From Stercorarius parasiticus (Eukaryota > Chordata > Aves > Charadriiformes > Stercorariidae), in assembly GCA_013396915.1 (NCBI GenBank), contig VWZL01002558.1, forward strand, positions 621,021-685,020: a stretch of 64,000 nt of DNA, in the 5' to 3' direction. Under the pieces are notes generated by a model. That model saw nothing but the letters and a program-made list of their open reading frames with translations, was not told the DNA's origin and made no database searches. Each line of letters begins with the position of its first letter. Position 1 is the first letter of the stretch. A program made the position numbers and the translations under genes. This document shows, in pieces, positions 50,401 to 62,782 of this stretch.

Positions 50401-53400
50401 GTTTTGGAAGGACAGAATTTTCATCATTTCTAACCAAAACAGAGAGAGGAAATCTTATTCCCAAGACCACTGATAGCACAAAAGTACACCCACGTGTACC
50501 TAATTAACATTCTTGTCAATAATCTGATTGAAAATGGCAGTATCACATGTATGTCTATAGCTAGGGATGTAATTAAGAAAGCCACTGACTCTTCCTATCC
50601 AGCTGCCCCTCCCCAAAAAGCAGAAGACCAGCCCTTTCTGCACACACTCCCTCACCAGCTTCATCGTATGAGATAATGCCATGCAACTCCACACTCAGTA
50701 ACAGTTTACTCGTTTTTCATTATTTTATACTAAATCTTTGTGAAGCAAAGATGGAAATTCACCCATCTGCAAAACTGTAATTACAGTGGTGAAGGGAATG
50801 GAGATGACCTTCCCTAATTCTGTGGCTGCCTACTCACTTCATTCCTTAGCGACAGCCTACTACTACTAAAGAGGAAGATTTTGCTAGTGATGTAGAGAGG
50901 GACCATCCTACACTAAGGAGTGACGTCTGAAAAGAAATAGTACTGAACCTCTCAGAAAGCGGAGCTCTGCTCGAGCCAGTTCAAAGACCATCCAAACTGA
51001 AGATCTATTCTAACAAGTTTAGATAATTTTTAGTTTAGGAGGGTACGGAAGAAAGAAAAGTAACTGTGTATTGCGATTCAAGTTGAATTTGTACGTGGCA
51101 AAACTGGCAAGTGCTAGCAAAGTTCCCTGAAAAGATTCTCTTTGAGAGTTATTATTGTGAGTTTTCATCTGAACATCAGACACTATTGCATCAGATGCTT
51201 TATAGAAAATTAAGACACGAAATTCGGGCTTTGGGGAGCCTGAAGGATAAAATTCCCCAAACACTTCCAATCATCTTCCTATAAATGTGAGAGAAAAGAG
51301 AAAGCGTCAAGTACATTTTAAATAAAAAAAAAAAAAAATGCAATGAAGTTATGCTCTGTGTAAAAAGCCAAAGACCACTGCAGGGAAGGGAAGAAAGGTA
51401 CTAATGGATTTAACGACTACTCAGAGTAAACAGATCGCCACCCTACTGATCCCCTTATTTTTTTATGGCAACAGAGAAACTACTTTTAGTTGGAAGACAC
51501 GTATGAAAACTTCTATAAAAAAATATCACCAAGCATATGCCTGTTCTTCTCATTAATGCCTCATCATTTCAGTGCCTGTAAGTAAATACCTATGTTCATA
51601 ACACATCTGATAAGTAAGTTAAGTACCATGTGCACAGAAAATGTGAATCACAACAGAAACCACCGAATAGCTTGGAAAACATGATTATACCAACATATTA
51701 AAATTTGAAGAGAAAACCCCAGAATGCTTTCAAGCAACTATTATTTATATTATCATTCTGAAGTGAGACAACAGAATAGATTTATGTACCAAGTACGTAA
51801 AGTACACTCAGAGCTGCGGTGCCCTCACTGTGAGGTATATTTTCCATCCCATTAAAAGCAGTTCTACAGGCAGAGACAGCCCCGCTTTTGACTTAATGTG
51901 CAATATTTTGTTAAAAGAGCTCCAAATAAATGCTAATAATCCCTTTCACTAACTTCAGTAGCAGTTTGACAGGGCTCCATATTCACACGAAACACTGATT
52001 TCTCTAGGAGCTTAGAGAGCTAGAAAAACTAAGATTTTTTTTAAAGATGGGCTTTTAAATTCGTCTCAGCAGCAGGGAATTTTCAAACTTGCTACCTTTC
52101 ATCCTAATTCCCTTCAGTTTGGGGGAGAAGTTATACCCTGGGGGAATACCACCACCCACAACATATTTATTGCATACAGTAATACAGACGCACGTGGCCG
52201 TTAGGTCGTATGTGCAAACTTTGAATTGCCAGCCATGCCGCCAGTGGCCTACGGGGACTGGCTGCTCTATGTACACTGCTCTTGCAGACGCTTCATTGAT
52301 CCCTTCTAAACTGCCCAATGATACCAGTAGCTATGTGAAGGGCTACCATTTTCTCTTAAGCAATTATAAGTCTATTATTATTACTGGACCAGTAAACCCA
52401 GGTGGAGAGAATCCCTCATCTAGGCTGCAAGGCTGAAGACATTTCTCAACCAGTTAGATAGCACTAAGTCTCTAAAAGAATCATTTCTCTAGAAAACCAA
52501 CATTTTCCTTGTCATTTTCTTTGTTCGTACTTCTGTTTAGCACTAGCTTTATCAATTGTTAGCCCACAAATCCACCAAATTTATGAGACCGTATTAGATG
52601 AGCTTCTCCAGTCCATTTGCTGGACACCAAAAAGAAACATTTATGTACATTATAATACCTATAGCAATTTTAGAAGTCCAGGTCTCCTTACTGCAAGTGC
52701 CTTTCAGCTGATGGTAACTGCGAAACAAGAAAAGGTTTTGCTTGCTTGTAAAGCCCCACGAATTATTAAGTTTTCAGCAGAGAAGTATTGGTTTTAAATC
52801 AATGCAAATGAGAGAGAAAATAGACATTTGAGGTTGGCCGGTTGCTTTTCTGAGGAAGAGGAAGGAAAAGGAGAAAGGATATAGAAATCACAGTTTCCAA
52901 GATAATTCCCCACTGGAAATAAATTAAGACTGTGCCTCATCTTTCTACATAAAGAACTACCATGGTCCCTCTGAAGTCAATCACGTTATTTCGGCTGACT
53001 TCCCAAAATATATCACCAGTGAAGTTGTCCAGCAGAGGATGTAGGGCATGCTTATAAACTACAGTTTTGGCAATTCAACATACTTCAGCACAGAGGAATT
53101 GCAACTGCCACGTGACTGAAAACACCACCAAATTTATGCAAAACCAAATCCAGAATTTATATTCCTCTTGTTACTCAAAGTGGGCAAGAGACAACCAACC
53201 ACACACAGTTACTAAACAACTGAGCTACATACATGCAAACTTTTCCCTCAGGAATAATGTTTTTTCAAAATTGTTAGCTTACTAAATATATTAAGAATTC
53301 TTGGTTACTAATTACATCAAGATTTTTTTTTCTTTGCAAAAGCCAATCTCTGAGATATTAAATCAAAACATTAGGAAAACCCAGTTATCGACTTTTCTCT

Positions 53401-55864
53401 GAAGTGACTTTGCCAACAAACCTTCAGCAACTGTAAGGAGAGATTTTATAGAGATCAAAGGGATCAAGACCGGAGAAAAGGCCCATTATGAATTTATTGT
53501 TTGCTAACTAGTGGATGTTTGCACATGATCCATCTCACTCTCTGTCTCGCTGGTTTGCCCTCATTCAACGTTTTGAGACATTCATAGACAGAAGATTAAC
53601 TGGAATAAATCTTCTGCAGCCCTAGTGATGGATTTCAGTTCTAGCAGAACACAGCCAACTTCTTCAAGGGACTGAGCTGGAAAACAATGACAGTTGCTCA
53701 AGAACAGAATGTCTAATTAGCAGATATTAAGAAAGCATCATTAATACTCTTCAGTTGACTCTAGGTAAACTACTAGCATCAGTATGTAATGGGGAGAGGG
53801 GTAAATTAAGTTAATATACATCAGGAGTTTTCCTCAGTGCATCACGTTACAAGCGCTAGACATCTCTAGAAATCTGTATATTCTTCTGGGTCTCAAAACC
53901 TACTGCAATAAAAGGATGCTTAAGATTTTTCCTCCTCTATTCACCTCACTAGGCTCTGGACCATGAAATAAAGTGGCCGGGAAATAAACTATGAACGTCT
54001 GAGCACCCAAAGGGCTTACGAACACCTGCACCACAAATTCCTACACAAATCTGCATACTTATTGAACTCTGCTCGTATAGCTTCAGACTGAAGTGTGCTA
54101 CAGGAGCTTGACAGTGAAGCCAGTACCAGTCAGTCTGCCCTTCCTCAAGTTCAAACCAGTATAGGAAGAATTTTAAATACTATAAGCATCAAATCCATGA
54201 AACTAAAAATGTTTCACTAACCCAAGAAACATAATTATGCTGTATTGGATCAAAGGAAATAAACTTCAAATGCTGCTCAAGAGGCCATAATGGGCAGCCT
54301 AAAGTAATGACAGAGCAATAGCTACTCTGGCTGGACAGGCAAGTAGGGATGGGCTCTCACATACCAGTCAATGAATTCAAATTATCTGATATCTTCTGTT
54401 AATGGCCTAATAAAATTAAAGATACAGAAACCTCAGTCCACAGACCTATTAGGCTAAACTACTAGACAACTTCAGTACACGGAAGGCCAGGGGTAGCGAG
54501 GTCTTCGCCTGAACATTAGGCATGCCTAATTAAAGCATCTTTTGCCAGTTGCTGCCTGCAAAACTAGGGACATGGGCAAGATATCAACACCTCAAGATGT
54601 ACTTCCATAAGGTATCACTGGAGTGATTCCTGGTTCATGGGCTAGAAGTGAGAGCAGAGTAAGGCTTGATGTCTGTGCACCACCGTACAGACAATAAAGT
54701 GACCCTTTCCACTGAGGAGCAGTTCTGACTGCGTATCAATCTGCCCTGACCTTTTGCCTCAGGCATGGCTTGGCTAAAATCCCAAGGTATATACACACCA
54801 TGAACACTACGTTTTGGGGCGGTCGTTATGGTTTTTGTTTTAAAAACAAATCTTAGTGGTGAATCTTCCTCAGAACTAAGCTGCTGCTTTAGCCAAGATT
54901 CAGGCATTCCTATCACCATAATGTGAAAACACGACCAGAATAACACATCAGGCGCTCAGAAGCCATGCTCAGATTTGCAGAGGGAGGCAACTCAGCTGAT
55001 TTCTTGCTGCAACAAAACAAAATTAACCTAGGCACAAGTTTGGATGCAAACATTTTGTCTGCTCCAGCCGTGGGCAAAGAGCTTGCCTGTAGCACGTGAG
55101 CTCTCCCAAGCTAAGCAGCGATGGACCTGGGCTTATACTCAGATTAAAAATTCCCAGCACGCAACCAGAGAGTGTTACAAGAAGTGCTGTTAGTGAATAA
55201 GCATTACTCTCTTCTCTGAATTGATACTGGTATAATGCTTCAGTGGCTGCCAGTGGTACTCATGGCAGTGCTTTTCCACCTAGGATGGAAAACTCCAGTC
55301 TGGACTTCTTGCTGTCATTTAAACTCCTACAGCTTTTTAAGAAGCCTTGTGATCCTGACCTTCTAGCCATGGCTAAATTTCAACTGAAGCACATGGTTTT
55401 GTCTGCCCCAGTTCTTCCTCCAATTTTATTTGGATAAACTACTCTTCACGTCCTGTCTTAAGGTGCAGAACAGTATTGCTAAGTACCTATTCTTAAATCT
55501 CTACTGCAATTCAATAATAAATTAAATTATTCACAGAACATACTGTATATTCTGTGGCACGCTATGTAACAGCTAGATATTATTAACAGATAAGTATATC
55601 ATAAACCAGTAAAAATTAATTGCATTTTTCCAGAAGAGAAAAGAAATAGCTCTGTGCTCATGAAACAGATCGGTCTGATCCTCAATTTTGAGAAGCCTAC
55701 CTCCCGCGCTGCTCTGGATGGCTGCAGAAACCTGGCAATAATCACACCTATCATGCCAGCTATCCCCAAGACAATTACTCTCATGCCTAGAAAGCACAGA
55801 CAGTCAGAGCCCAAAGAAAGAAATAATGATAAGTACGCTCCTGCAAAAATACTCTTTCCAGTAC

Positions 55865-56089
55865 CTGATTCTCTATGGCCTTCCTGTTTTTTGGATCGCT
55901 AACGATTGAGAGCTGCAATTCTGCCATCTTTTTCATCTTGCCATCCATGTCAATCTTCTGGAAGAGACTCTTGGTTTGATTCTTCAGCAGCCTAACGGTG
56001 TCCTCTTTCCCAAGCTTCTTCGCAAAGAGGGAAGCACAGGCCGAATGTATGGCAGTAACCCAGTTTTCCAGATCCGTCTGGCTTGTCGC
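55865..56089 (-). CDS. TIAM2: TIAM2 exon: C-terminal helix of PHn and start of the coiled coil
   Basis: The exon has 225 nt, phase 0 to phase 0, codons 204-278, with acceptor TTTCACAG and donor CAG|GTACTG. It starts ATSQTDLENWVTAIHSACAS, which is the amphipathic C-terminal PH helix with its conserved Trp. It continues through KIDMDGKMKKMAELQLS, a Lys/Met-rich helix that opens the coiled-coil subdomain of PHn-CC-Ex. It ends KNRKAIENQ. No ATG-initiated frame of useful size covers it, so it is easily missed by a simple open-frame scan. The recognition is strong because residues are near-identical to the mammalian protein as I recall it. Confidence 0.92.
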
Positions 56090-57037
56090 CTGTGAAACAA
56101 ATCAACAGCGCAACATTAGGAGCAGACAAGAGGGGAAGGAAAAAAAAAAAAGAAAAAGCCAGCAGCTCTAGGACATGAAGTGCTTGATGGGTTCACTGTG
56201 ATCCTAGGCACTTTATCTTAAAATGAGTGAAATAAAAAGTTTTATCTTTAAAACTGTGCAAATAAGGGAAGTGTGAGCTTTTCCTGCACTCCGTCATGAC
56301 TTGCCTGCAACCTTCAGCTTTTGCTTCTTAGACCTGCAAGCTCTGAGAGCCCTAGGAGCACAACCGAGCCCCAGGAGCTGCGAGAAAGATTCACTCCTCC
56401 AATTAATTAAGGTAAAGCCCACTGGGTTTCAAAGATAGAGCTCCTCTTCTGCAGGTAACACGGCAACAGAGATTTTTACATGTACAGTCTGAGGAGAGGC
56501 ATTTGCTTACTTAAAACATGTCAAGTTAGTGGAGAGAGGACAACAAGGTAAAGAGAATACATCCGCACAAAGTGTCTCCGGAGATATTTACAAGTGTGCC
56601 TATGAATCAACATGTTTCTAGGCAGGCAGTTCCACATAACATGTTCTTTGTTAACATTTCCAGTGGCGCAGTTAAGCAGCCAAGATCTTTGGATTATTTT
56701 TAGCCTTCTTTTTTGATCATCTTGCTCAAGCAAACTCTCTTTGAGGCTAGCGGATTCAGGGTTGAGCACACCATTCCATAAGGGTGGAATGATAATAGAT
56801 ATGGAAAAAAATTGATAATAAAGATGATTTTCTAGAAACTTGTAATAACCAGGTACCAAAAGCGTCTTGTGGATTTTTGACCTTTGTTTTTTTTACTTCG
56901 GAACCTTAACGGACTGAGCCAACTGGTGTAATATCATATACCTGAAGTCAAATCATACACTTAAATCAATATTATAATAGTATACTGTAATAATGTAATT
57001 ATGCTATTACTTTTAAGTCAAAGGCACAAGCGTGATA

Positions 57038-57062
57038 TGTGTGTGTGTGCGCGTGTGTGTGT
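57038..57062. repeat. (GT)n microsatellite with a GC interruption
   Basis: The run is GT units with a central GCGC interruption, 25 bases in total, in the intron upstream of the PHn helix exon. Confidence 0.9.
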
Positions 57063-57146
57063 CTATGATGATATACATACATGTGCATAGTCACAGACAC
57101 ATCCTAAAATGGAAACAACCACAAAGTTGTGTATGCATACTGTTAC

Positions 57147-57319
57147 CTGAAATAGGTAGACATCTCCAAAAGAATTGCTGAGACAGAACACGTTTTCTTT
57201 CTTGGGATGTTCTGGAACAGACTGAACTATACTGTCTTCTGCAAACAGGGCGTATCGAGGCAAACTGCTCTGCTCCATTGAGTTCCTTCCATAGGTCTCA
57301 TAAAACAGCAGAGTACAAC
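57147..57319 (-). CDS. TIAM2: TIAM2 exon: central strands of the N-terminal PH domain
   Basis: The exon has 173 nt and encodes codons 146-203. Its first two bases complete a glycine codon split with the previous exon. The protein begins GCTLLFYETYG, directly continuing the PH strand TLK from upstream, and ends SFGDVYLFQ at the donor CAG|GTAACA. The acceptor is TGCAAAG. The block EDSIVQSVPEHPKKENVFCL is characteristic of the TIAM PHn domain. The 5-kb intron upstream carries an ancient CR1 tail and a MIR-like fragment. The 1.06-kb intron downstream leads to the PH C-terminal helix exon. Confidence 0.93.
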
Positions 57320-57597
57320 CTTTGCAGTTCAGAGGGAAAAAAAAAAACATAAGGAGAAAGTAAGTTCTGGATCTCCCATTTGAGTTCTCTTATATTCATG
57401 CATTTGTGAATTAAGACACCCTTCAGTGACAGGGAACATCAGTTCTGCCCCTCCATTTTGAAATGGAGAAAAAAGAAGGACCTTCTAAACTGGAAAATAG
57501 GCAAAGTTAACGATGAATTTGCCAATGAAAAGTTGGAATAGACATCTAATAGGGACACAACGAACATCCACGGACTTAAAAAATAAAACAGGATACA

Positions 57598-57740
57598 TCA
57601 ATATGGAAGTGGTCAAGGTCAGATTGGATGTGGTTTGAGTAACCTGATTTAGTGAAAGATATCCCTGCCCACGGCAGGGCCGTTGGACTAGATATCTTTA
57701 AAAGTCCCTTCCAACCCAAACCATTCTGTGATTCTATGAA
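57598..57740 (+). mobile_element. CR1 LINE 3' fragment
   Basis: The block contains CCCTGCCCACGGCAGGGCCG, TTGGACTAGATATCTTTAAA and CCCTTCCAACCCAAACCATT, then the tail CTGTGATTCTATGAAT. These are the standard CR1 3' landmarks in plus orientation. About 140 bp remain. Confidence 0.93.
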
Positions 57741-58529
57741 TAAACTCAGCCTATTAAAATGTTAAAGCATGTAGAAAAGATTAATTCCTGCTTAGTTAAA
57801 TCGGCTTTTGAGTTTCTTTATTAAATTGAACCAACTCTCTCGTAACAGCCACCCAAGAAATCTTTGTGTTTGTTGAAAAGATGGCAGAAACTTTTGTCTT
57901 CAAACAACACACTTAGTGAATAAACTTCTCAAATTTAAAGCGGATTTCCTTAACTCTACCTGCAAATTGGAGACTAAGGCAACACTGAATAATTTCAGAC
58001 AGTTTAAAGGGGCCAAGTTTGAGCATGTTTAGTCTTGTAAACAGCATAACATCTAAGATATGAAACTTGCATCCAGAAAATAAACATCCTTGACAATGAC
58101 AATCCTGAGTGTAACAAGAGGAATTACTTCTGGAGGACAGCAGAGGAGACTTGATCCCGGTCCCCAGCAGTATGACTACATTTCCATGTTGCCTTTGGCA
58201 GTGAAGTTGGCTCAAGAAGGGCCCGTCCCCTCCATCCCCACCAGCCTTTCATTCCTGCCCCACGTTTCAATCCACTGTTCTCTGACATGCACCGATTTGC
58301 CTATTCAAGGGGTCACAGACTGAACTGCATTACTAAAATAACCTAATTATAAACCAGATTTCTCAAGAATTTCTTAGGCTAGCTGTGCATTCAGAGAAAA
58401 TAAATAAACAAACCTCACTTTCACGCCTGGGAAAGAGCAGTTTAATAACAGAGGGTTTGGTGCTTTTTTTAAATTTGGAAGATAAATTAATACTATACCA
58501 TGGCTGAATGTTTAACCTGGAAGAACTAA

Positions 58530-58745
58530 GACCAGATACGATAAATACATTTTGAAAACTGAGGCTAACCTAAGCAGTTAGAAAAATCTGAGGCTGATGG
58601 TGGACTCTCCAGCAAGGCAAGCCTTCTCCAAAAGATATGCTCGAACTCATTCAGGAATTAATTTAGAGAAGACCTACGGCTCCATTACATAGCAAGTCAG
58701 ACTAAATGATCACAGTGGTCCCTTAGGGCCTAGTAATCCATGAAT
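58530..58745 (+). mobile_element. Ancient CR1-type LINE 3' end
   Basis: The block contains GATGGTGGACTCTCCAGCAA, CCAAAAGATATGCTCGAACTC, GTCAGACTAAATGATCACAG and TGGTCCCTTAGGGCCTAGTA, then ends ATCCATGAAT. This order fits the 3' end of old amniote CR1 elements (GATGATCANNNTGGTCCCTT followed by CTATGAAT), which differ from the younger CRI copies in this window. It is heavily mutated. Confidence 0.78.
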
Positions 58746-59649
58746 ACATTACTGCTGTAAATCCTATACATATTCAGTACAGGACTTGAAATTCAGCCAA
58801 TACAACGAGTGAGTTTGTTACTGCTACAGCATTGTCATCTCTCTAGCACGCTTTTTGTTGTTGTTTTTCCTTCAAATCAAAGAGGCACCACAACACAGGG
58901 CAACACCAAAACCGAGGTTTGGGGTTGACTTGATGATTTTCAGACTGTTGGTGTTTCTCTGTGTGACACACTGTGTGTACGTATGCACATGCAAATACGC
59001 CTAGGAAGTGCCTATTAAGGGGACATAGCAAAACCTGCAAAACAGAAATGTCTCCTCTGTGGATGCTTTTAAAATAGGTAAAAACAGAGTTCAACCTCTG
59101 TTTTAGTAATACTCTAACATTTACATGTAACACTGTATTAAAAATCCCACACACATCATCCAAAGTCATGTAAATTCGAGGGGAGCTTCCTCAAAGATCA
59201 AATATGAAATCAGTACCAAATTCAAGGGTTTTTGAATTCTTCTGTCTGATAAGGGGGAAAGCTGGGCCTACTAGAGTTTATGGGACACATTTGCTGTGAA
59301 AAGTTATGAGGTGGAACACACTGGTCCTCATAAAGCCCAAATCGAAAGTGTATGAAAAGTGAGTTGCATCAACTGGATTTCATCACATTCTCCAGTGCCA
59401 ATGAACGTACAGCAGTTACAAGAATAAGGAAAATATGTATCAGAGGTTACTGACCAATAAATAGAAATGCATCTACTTGAGTGCACCTTTTCCCATTACT
59501 GTCTAGAGCATCTGGCAGAATGTTTAGGGTAAGAGCAAATCCTATAGAGTTGGTCCTATCCTTTTCCCTTAGCAGCCCTCACTTGATCTTCTTTATGACA
59601 CAGAAACGCTTGGAGATCTCTGCAGCTGGAGAGAAGGATATGTTTGGGG

Positions 59650-59650
59650 N
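59650..59650. other. Single unresolved base
   Basis: One N stands at the start of a T14 run, probably a homopolymer sequencing ambiguity. Confidence 0.95.
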
Positions 59651-60689
59651 TTTTTTTTTTTTTTACACTCTGCATATCAGGTGTGGCTCTTCTGTCATTC
59701 CAACATAACAGGGCAAACTAAACCATCAGAACCAAGTCCCCTCCTCCATTCAGCAGCAGCAGGACCGTACAACCGCTTCCACTTCTGCATTTTAGCAAAG
59801 TGCAAATTAAGTTCTATTTTAAACTCCCATATTTCCCCTATGTGTTATCAAAAAGGTAACTAAAGATATGTTGTTTTTTATCCTGACAGCTTATATGTAC
59901 ATAAAAATTGAAGGGCACGCCTGTGTGTTCAGGTGTATGGCACCCCAGGTATATCTTTGGGTCAAGCCAAGTGATCCCTGGAAGCAGCTAGTTTCATAAA
60001 CTCTGACAGACCCACTGGGACTGATTATCATCCAAGTATTTTAATCAAAACTTGAACTGAAGGGGGAGGGCAATGGGAAAGCAGTTTCCCTAGTTAAAAT
60101 AAACTTATTAGACAGGACAGATGGAAAAGAGAGTTCCCCTTGTTAAAGGGTTACTATTCAAGCTCAGGTCTTGGTGGCCCTGAAAGTAGAGCAGAGGCCT
60201 CAGGACATGCATACTTTGAAGTCTGGCAGGTAACCAGATGGTTATAAGCCTTCTGCATATTTATAATTAAACACTTCTCAACGGAGTGCAAAGAAACATG
60301 CTGTTCTCCATTTGCATATGTGGCTATTTTAAGTCATATTTTAAAATATCTTGGCTATTTAAACTTCAAGAACAAATTAAATACAGATTTATTCAAAACC
60401 CTGTATAAGGAGAACCAAAGCAAGCGCCTTGATCTTGATATAGCATATTATGAAAACAGAACTACGCCTTGATATCCAGACAGGCAAGTTTATTTTGGCA
60501 TCAGAAGTCTCTACAGGACAATAAAGGTACGAGATCAAGGAAATGAGGAATGTATATTTAAAACAGCTAACAAAGCGGAAGAGATTCTGCACCATGAATG
60601 CAACCATATCACCCATCCATAGTAAGAAGTGTTGTATCTAATACTTCTTATAATGTTAGAAATTAATAAAGCTTTTTACAAAGAATTTT

Positions 60690-60795
60690 ATTATTCCTTT
60701 TTTATAGCTGGGGAAATTCAGGTAGCAAGAAGGGAGATGACTTGTTCAAGGTCACCAATAAGCCAATTTTATAGCAAAGAACCAAACATGAAGCA
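60690..60795 (+). mobile_element. MIR-like ancient SINE fragment
   Basis: TTTATAGCTGGGGAAATTCAGG is followed at the usual distance by GATGACTTGTTCAAGGTCACC. These resemble the MIR core (TTACAGATGAGGAAACTGAGG and TGACTTGCCCAAGGTCACA). Orientation is plus. The match is by eye and the fragment is short, so another old SINE family with a similar core is possible. Confidence 0.55.
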
Positions 60796-62346
60796 CCGAA
60801 ATTCCTTTCCCTTCACTATCCCAGAAATGCACGAACTACTAGTATACAATGTACTTCAGTTTAGAGTTTTGATAGGATTGTTTAGGAACTACTTGAATTT
60901 TAGAAGAGCCAGATCAAACTCATATTCATACTCCATAATGCAAACACACAAAATAAGAGGGTGGCGTTCAGATATTTTTTTTCCCCTTTGTATACACTGC
61001 TTCTAAGCATGAATCATGCTATCTGATCATCAGGATAAGTGATTTAAACTGTTAAGACTGCCTACATTTTGATCCCTTGATAACAGGTCTCCGAATTATT
61101 AGGCAGAACTGCTACACTCTTGCGAGTTTGCCTCTTTTAAATCAGCACTATCAAGGACAGCATTCCCAGCACTTGCTGTTCGCTGTTCATTTTTCTTCAG
61201 GTCTACACCCATGCAGAATTTTGAAAAGGGCAACCTGTGGGAAAGTTGTTATGTTCTCTCCTCCAGTCCCAGCTTTGCTAGGAAATTATTAAGTTTGATC
61301 ATTTCCTTACTCATTAACTTAGCATTATATTTACTGAAAGGCAAATCCTTTGGATGAAATTCAAAGAAGAAGAAAGAAAAAAAAAAAAAGGCTACAAACT
61401 CACCCATTAAATTCCTCTTCCTCCTCACAATAGATGTTATTTTCCTTCTCGCACTTCCTGACACCCGTACACTTCTTGCGGCACACCTACCTGCTCAACT
61501 ACTCCGAGCCATCAACGCGCAGCACTGAGCACAGCAATCCCACTGCAGCCCACTGGCAGCAGCCTCTTTTAAGTGGATTGCCTTCCCACGGGGCTGTTTC
61601 CCAGCAGGAGCAGCCAGGGGAGATGCCGAAGGCCAGAAGGGGTTGGTATGGTGGGGAGTGGGCAAGGTGAAAGACCAACCAGGGAAAGGAGGGAGACCGG
61701 TGAGCCCTGGGAGCGGTTCATGGCAGCTAACCCTTGGGCACCTCAGGGCTGCTGCTTCGGATTCCTCTGCCCTGAATCGCACACTTTTCCATGTACATGG
61801 GAATTCACCTCTTCATTATGTTGCTACCTGAAGCACTGGAAATGAACTGAACATTTTTACATTAACTTATCCTAACTTTAAGTAAAGCTCATAGAAGAGC
61901 ACAAGGAACTGTGTGCCTGCGACAGTGAATTGGGCACCAGGGACTTCTAATCCTTAAATTTTCACTCCCCCCTGAGATAGAGGTGTAACTTCTGTATTTT
62001 TCTCAGTTTTGATTCAATTGGGTCTTTGACCTCCAACACCCAAAAGCATCTTGTAAACCCCCAATTCTGCGTGAGTACAGAAACTGGGAAGTCAGACAAA
62101 ACAACTCCCGCTATGGTATGAACTGCAAGGCTGCACATGCAGTACCAAAGACACGATCACCACCTCGATTCAGCGGGCTGCTTAGGCACGTGCCCCACTT
62201 CAGGGTGTGGGTAGACCATGTAAAGTTAGGCACAAATTTCTGATCCCCCTAAACCTGCTAACAGAAACCAGCATGTGTGATAAGTTGCTGAGACGCAATG
62301 AAAACAAGTGCTGCAACCAAGCCAAAGGAGCAACACGGTGGTTTAC

Positions 62347-62782
62347 CTTTGAGAGTGACCCAGTACTGCTTCCACTTCCGCCGTGTGACCAGCTCCAGCT
62401 TCTTCTCCTTCTGCAGGGTCACAAGGGGTTTGAAGAACAGCCATCCTGCCTTGCGCACCACTCCTTGCTCTTTCTCATACAACAAATCCAGCTGCTCCAA
62501 GGAGCTGAGGGACTCGCTGCTGGAGTCCTCGGTTTCCGACGAGGTCTCGGTGTTTTCCAGATTCGTCCTGCTCATCTCCAGCTCCCGCATGAAGTTTTCG
62601 TAAATGTTCTGCCTCAGGGCATCGCTGCTGACGGCGTTGGTGGACTCACTTCTCTGGGACAGGACGTGGCTGGAGCCAGGTGACCACAGCAAAGCAGAGA
62701 GCTGCGATGGTGCCAGCGTGTCTGTGGTGAAGTTGTCCATTCTGCTGTCAAAGTATTCACTCCCATCTTTACATTTTGGCTC
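62347..62782 (-). CDS. TIAM2: TIAM2 exon: Ser/acidic linker and start of the N-terminal PH domain
   Basis: The exon has 436 nt, entering in phase 0 after a pyrimidine-rich acceptor (CTTTACACAG) and leaving in phase 1 at AAAG|GTAAAC. It encodes codons 1-145 of the visible frame. An early EYFDSR block and a conserved LRQNIYENFMRELEMSR segment (about 56-72) are followed by a Glu/Ser-rich stretch. The PHn domain starts near codon 107 with VVRKAGWLFFKPLV and continues to KWKQYWVTLK. In TIAM proteins PHn, with the following CC-Ex region, directs membrane and scaffold binding. The ATG at 62740 is internal, because the frame is open upstream to the acceptor. The next exon upstream (a very large one in mammals) is not in the window. 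Confidence 0.9.

Larger units (their letters stand above)
44132..55864 (-). other. TIAM2: TIAM2 introns around the coiled-coil exon
   Basis: The introns 44132-45359 and 45546-55864 flank the exon at 45360-45545. The 10.3-kb intron has no recognisable gene or clear transposon. It carries a 12-bp perfect hairpin at 46333-46362 and a duplicated poly-T block at 50299-50400. Short open frames in it look random. Confidence 0.75.
56090..62346 (-). other. TIAM2: TIAM2 introns around the central PHn exon
   Basis: The introns 56090-57146 and 57320-62346 flank the exon at 57147-57319. They contain a GT repeat near 57038-57062, a CR1 3' fragment (57598-57740), an ancient CR1 tail (58530-58745), a single unresolved base (59650) and a MIR-like fragment (60690-60795). 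Nothing else was recognised. Confidence 0.75.
10410..62782 (-). other. TIAM2: TIAM2 gene body (12 coding exons seen; both ends outside the window)
   Basis: TIAM2 (STEF) activates Rac by nucleotide exchange and acts in neurite growth and cell migration. Twelve minus-strand exons were found by reading translated blocks and placing AG acceptors and GT donors around them. Exon lengths 436, 173, 225, 186, 147, 63, 168, 105, 79, 93, 261 and 104 nt add to 2040 nt, exactly 680 codons in one open frame. Domain order is PHn, coiled coil/Ex, RBD, PDZ, as in the TIAM family. No DH or C-terminal PH exon was found, so the catalytic half must lie left of base 1. The large first coding exon must lie right of base 64000. 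Identification rests on remembered family sequence, not on a search. TIAM1 is the main alternative but fits the PDZ exon and linker poorly. Confidence 0.9.

Noticed and set aside
10410..62782. Assignment to TIAM1
   Set aside because: The PHn and CC parts are similar in both paralogues, but the PDZ exon and the LLPPPNQSQLLEEFLDNF and DFSNVPD linkers match TIAM2 and not TIAM1.
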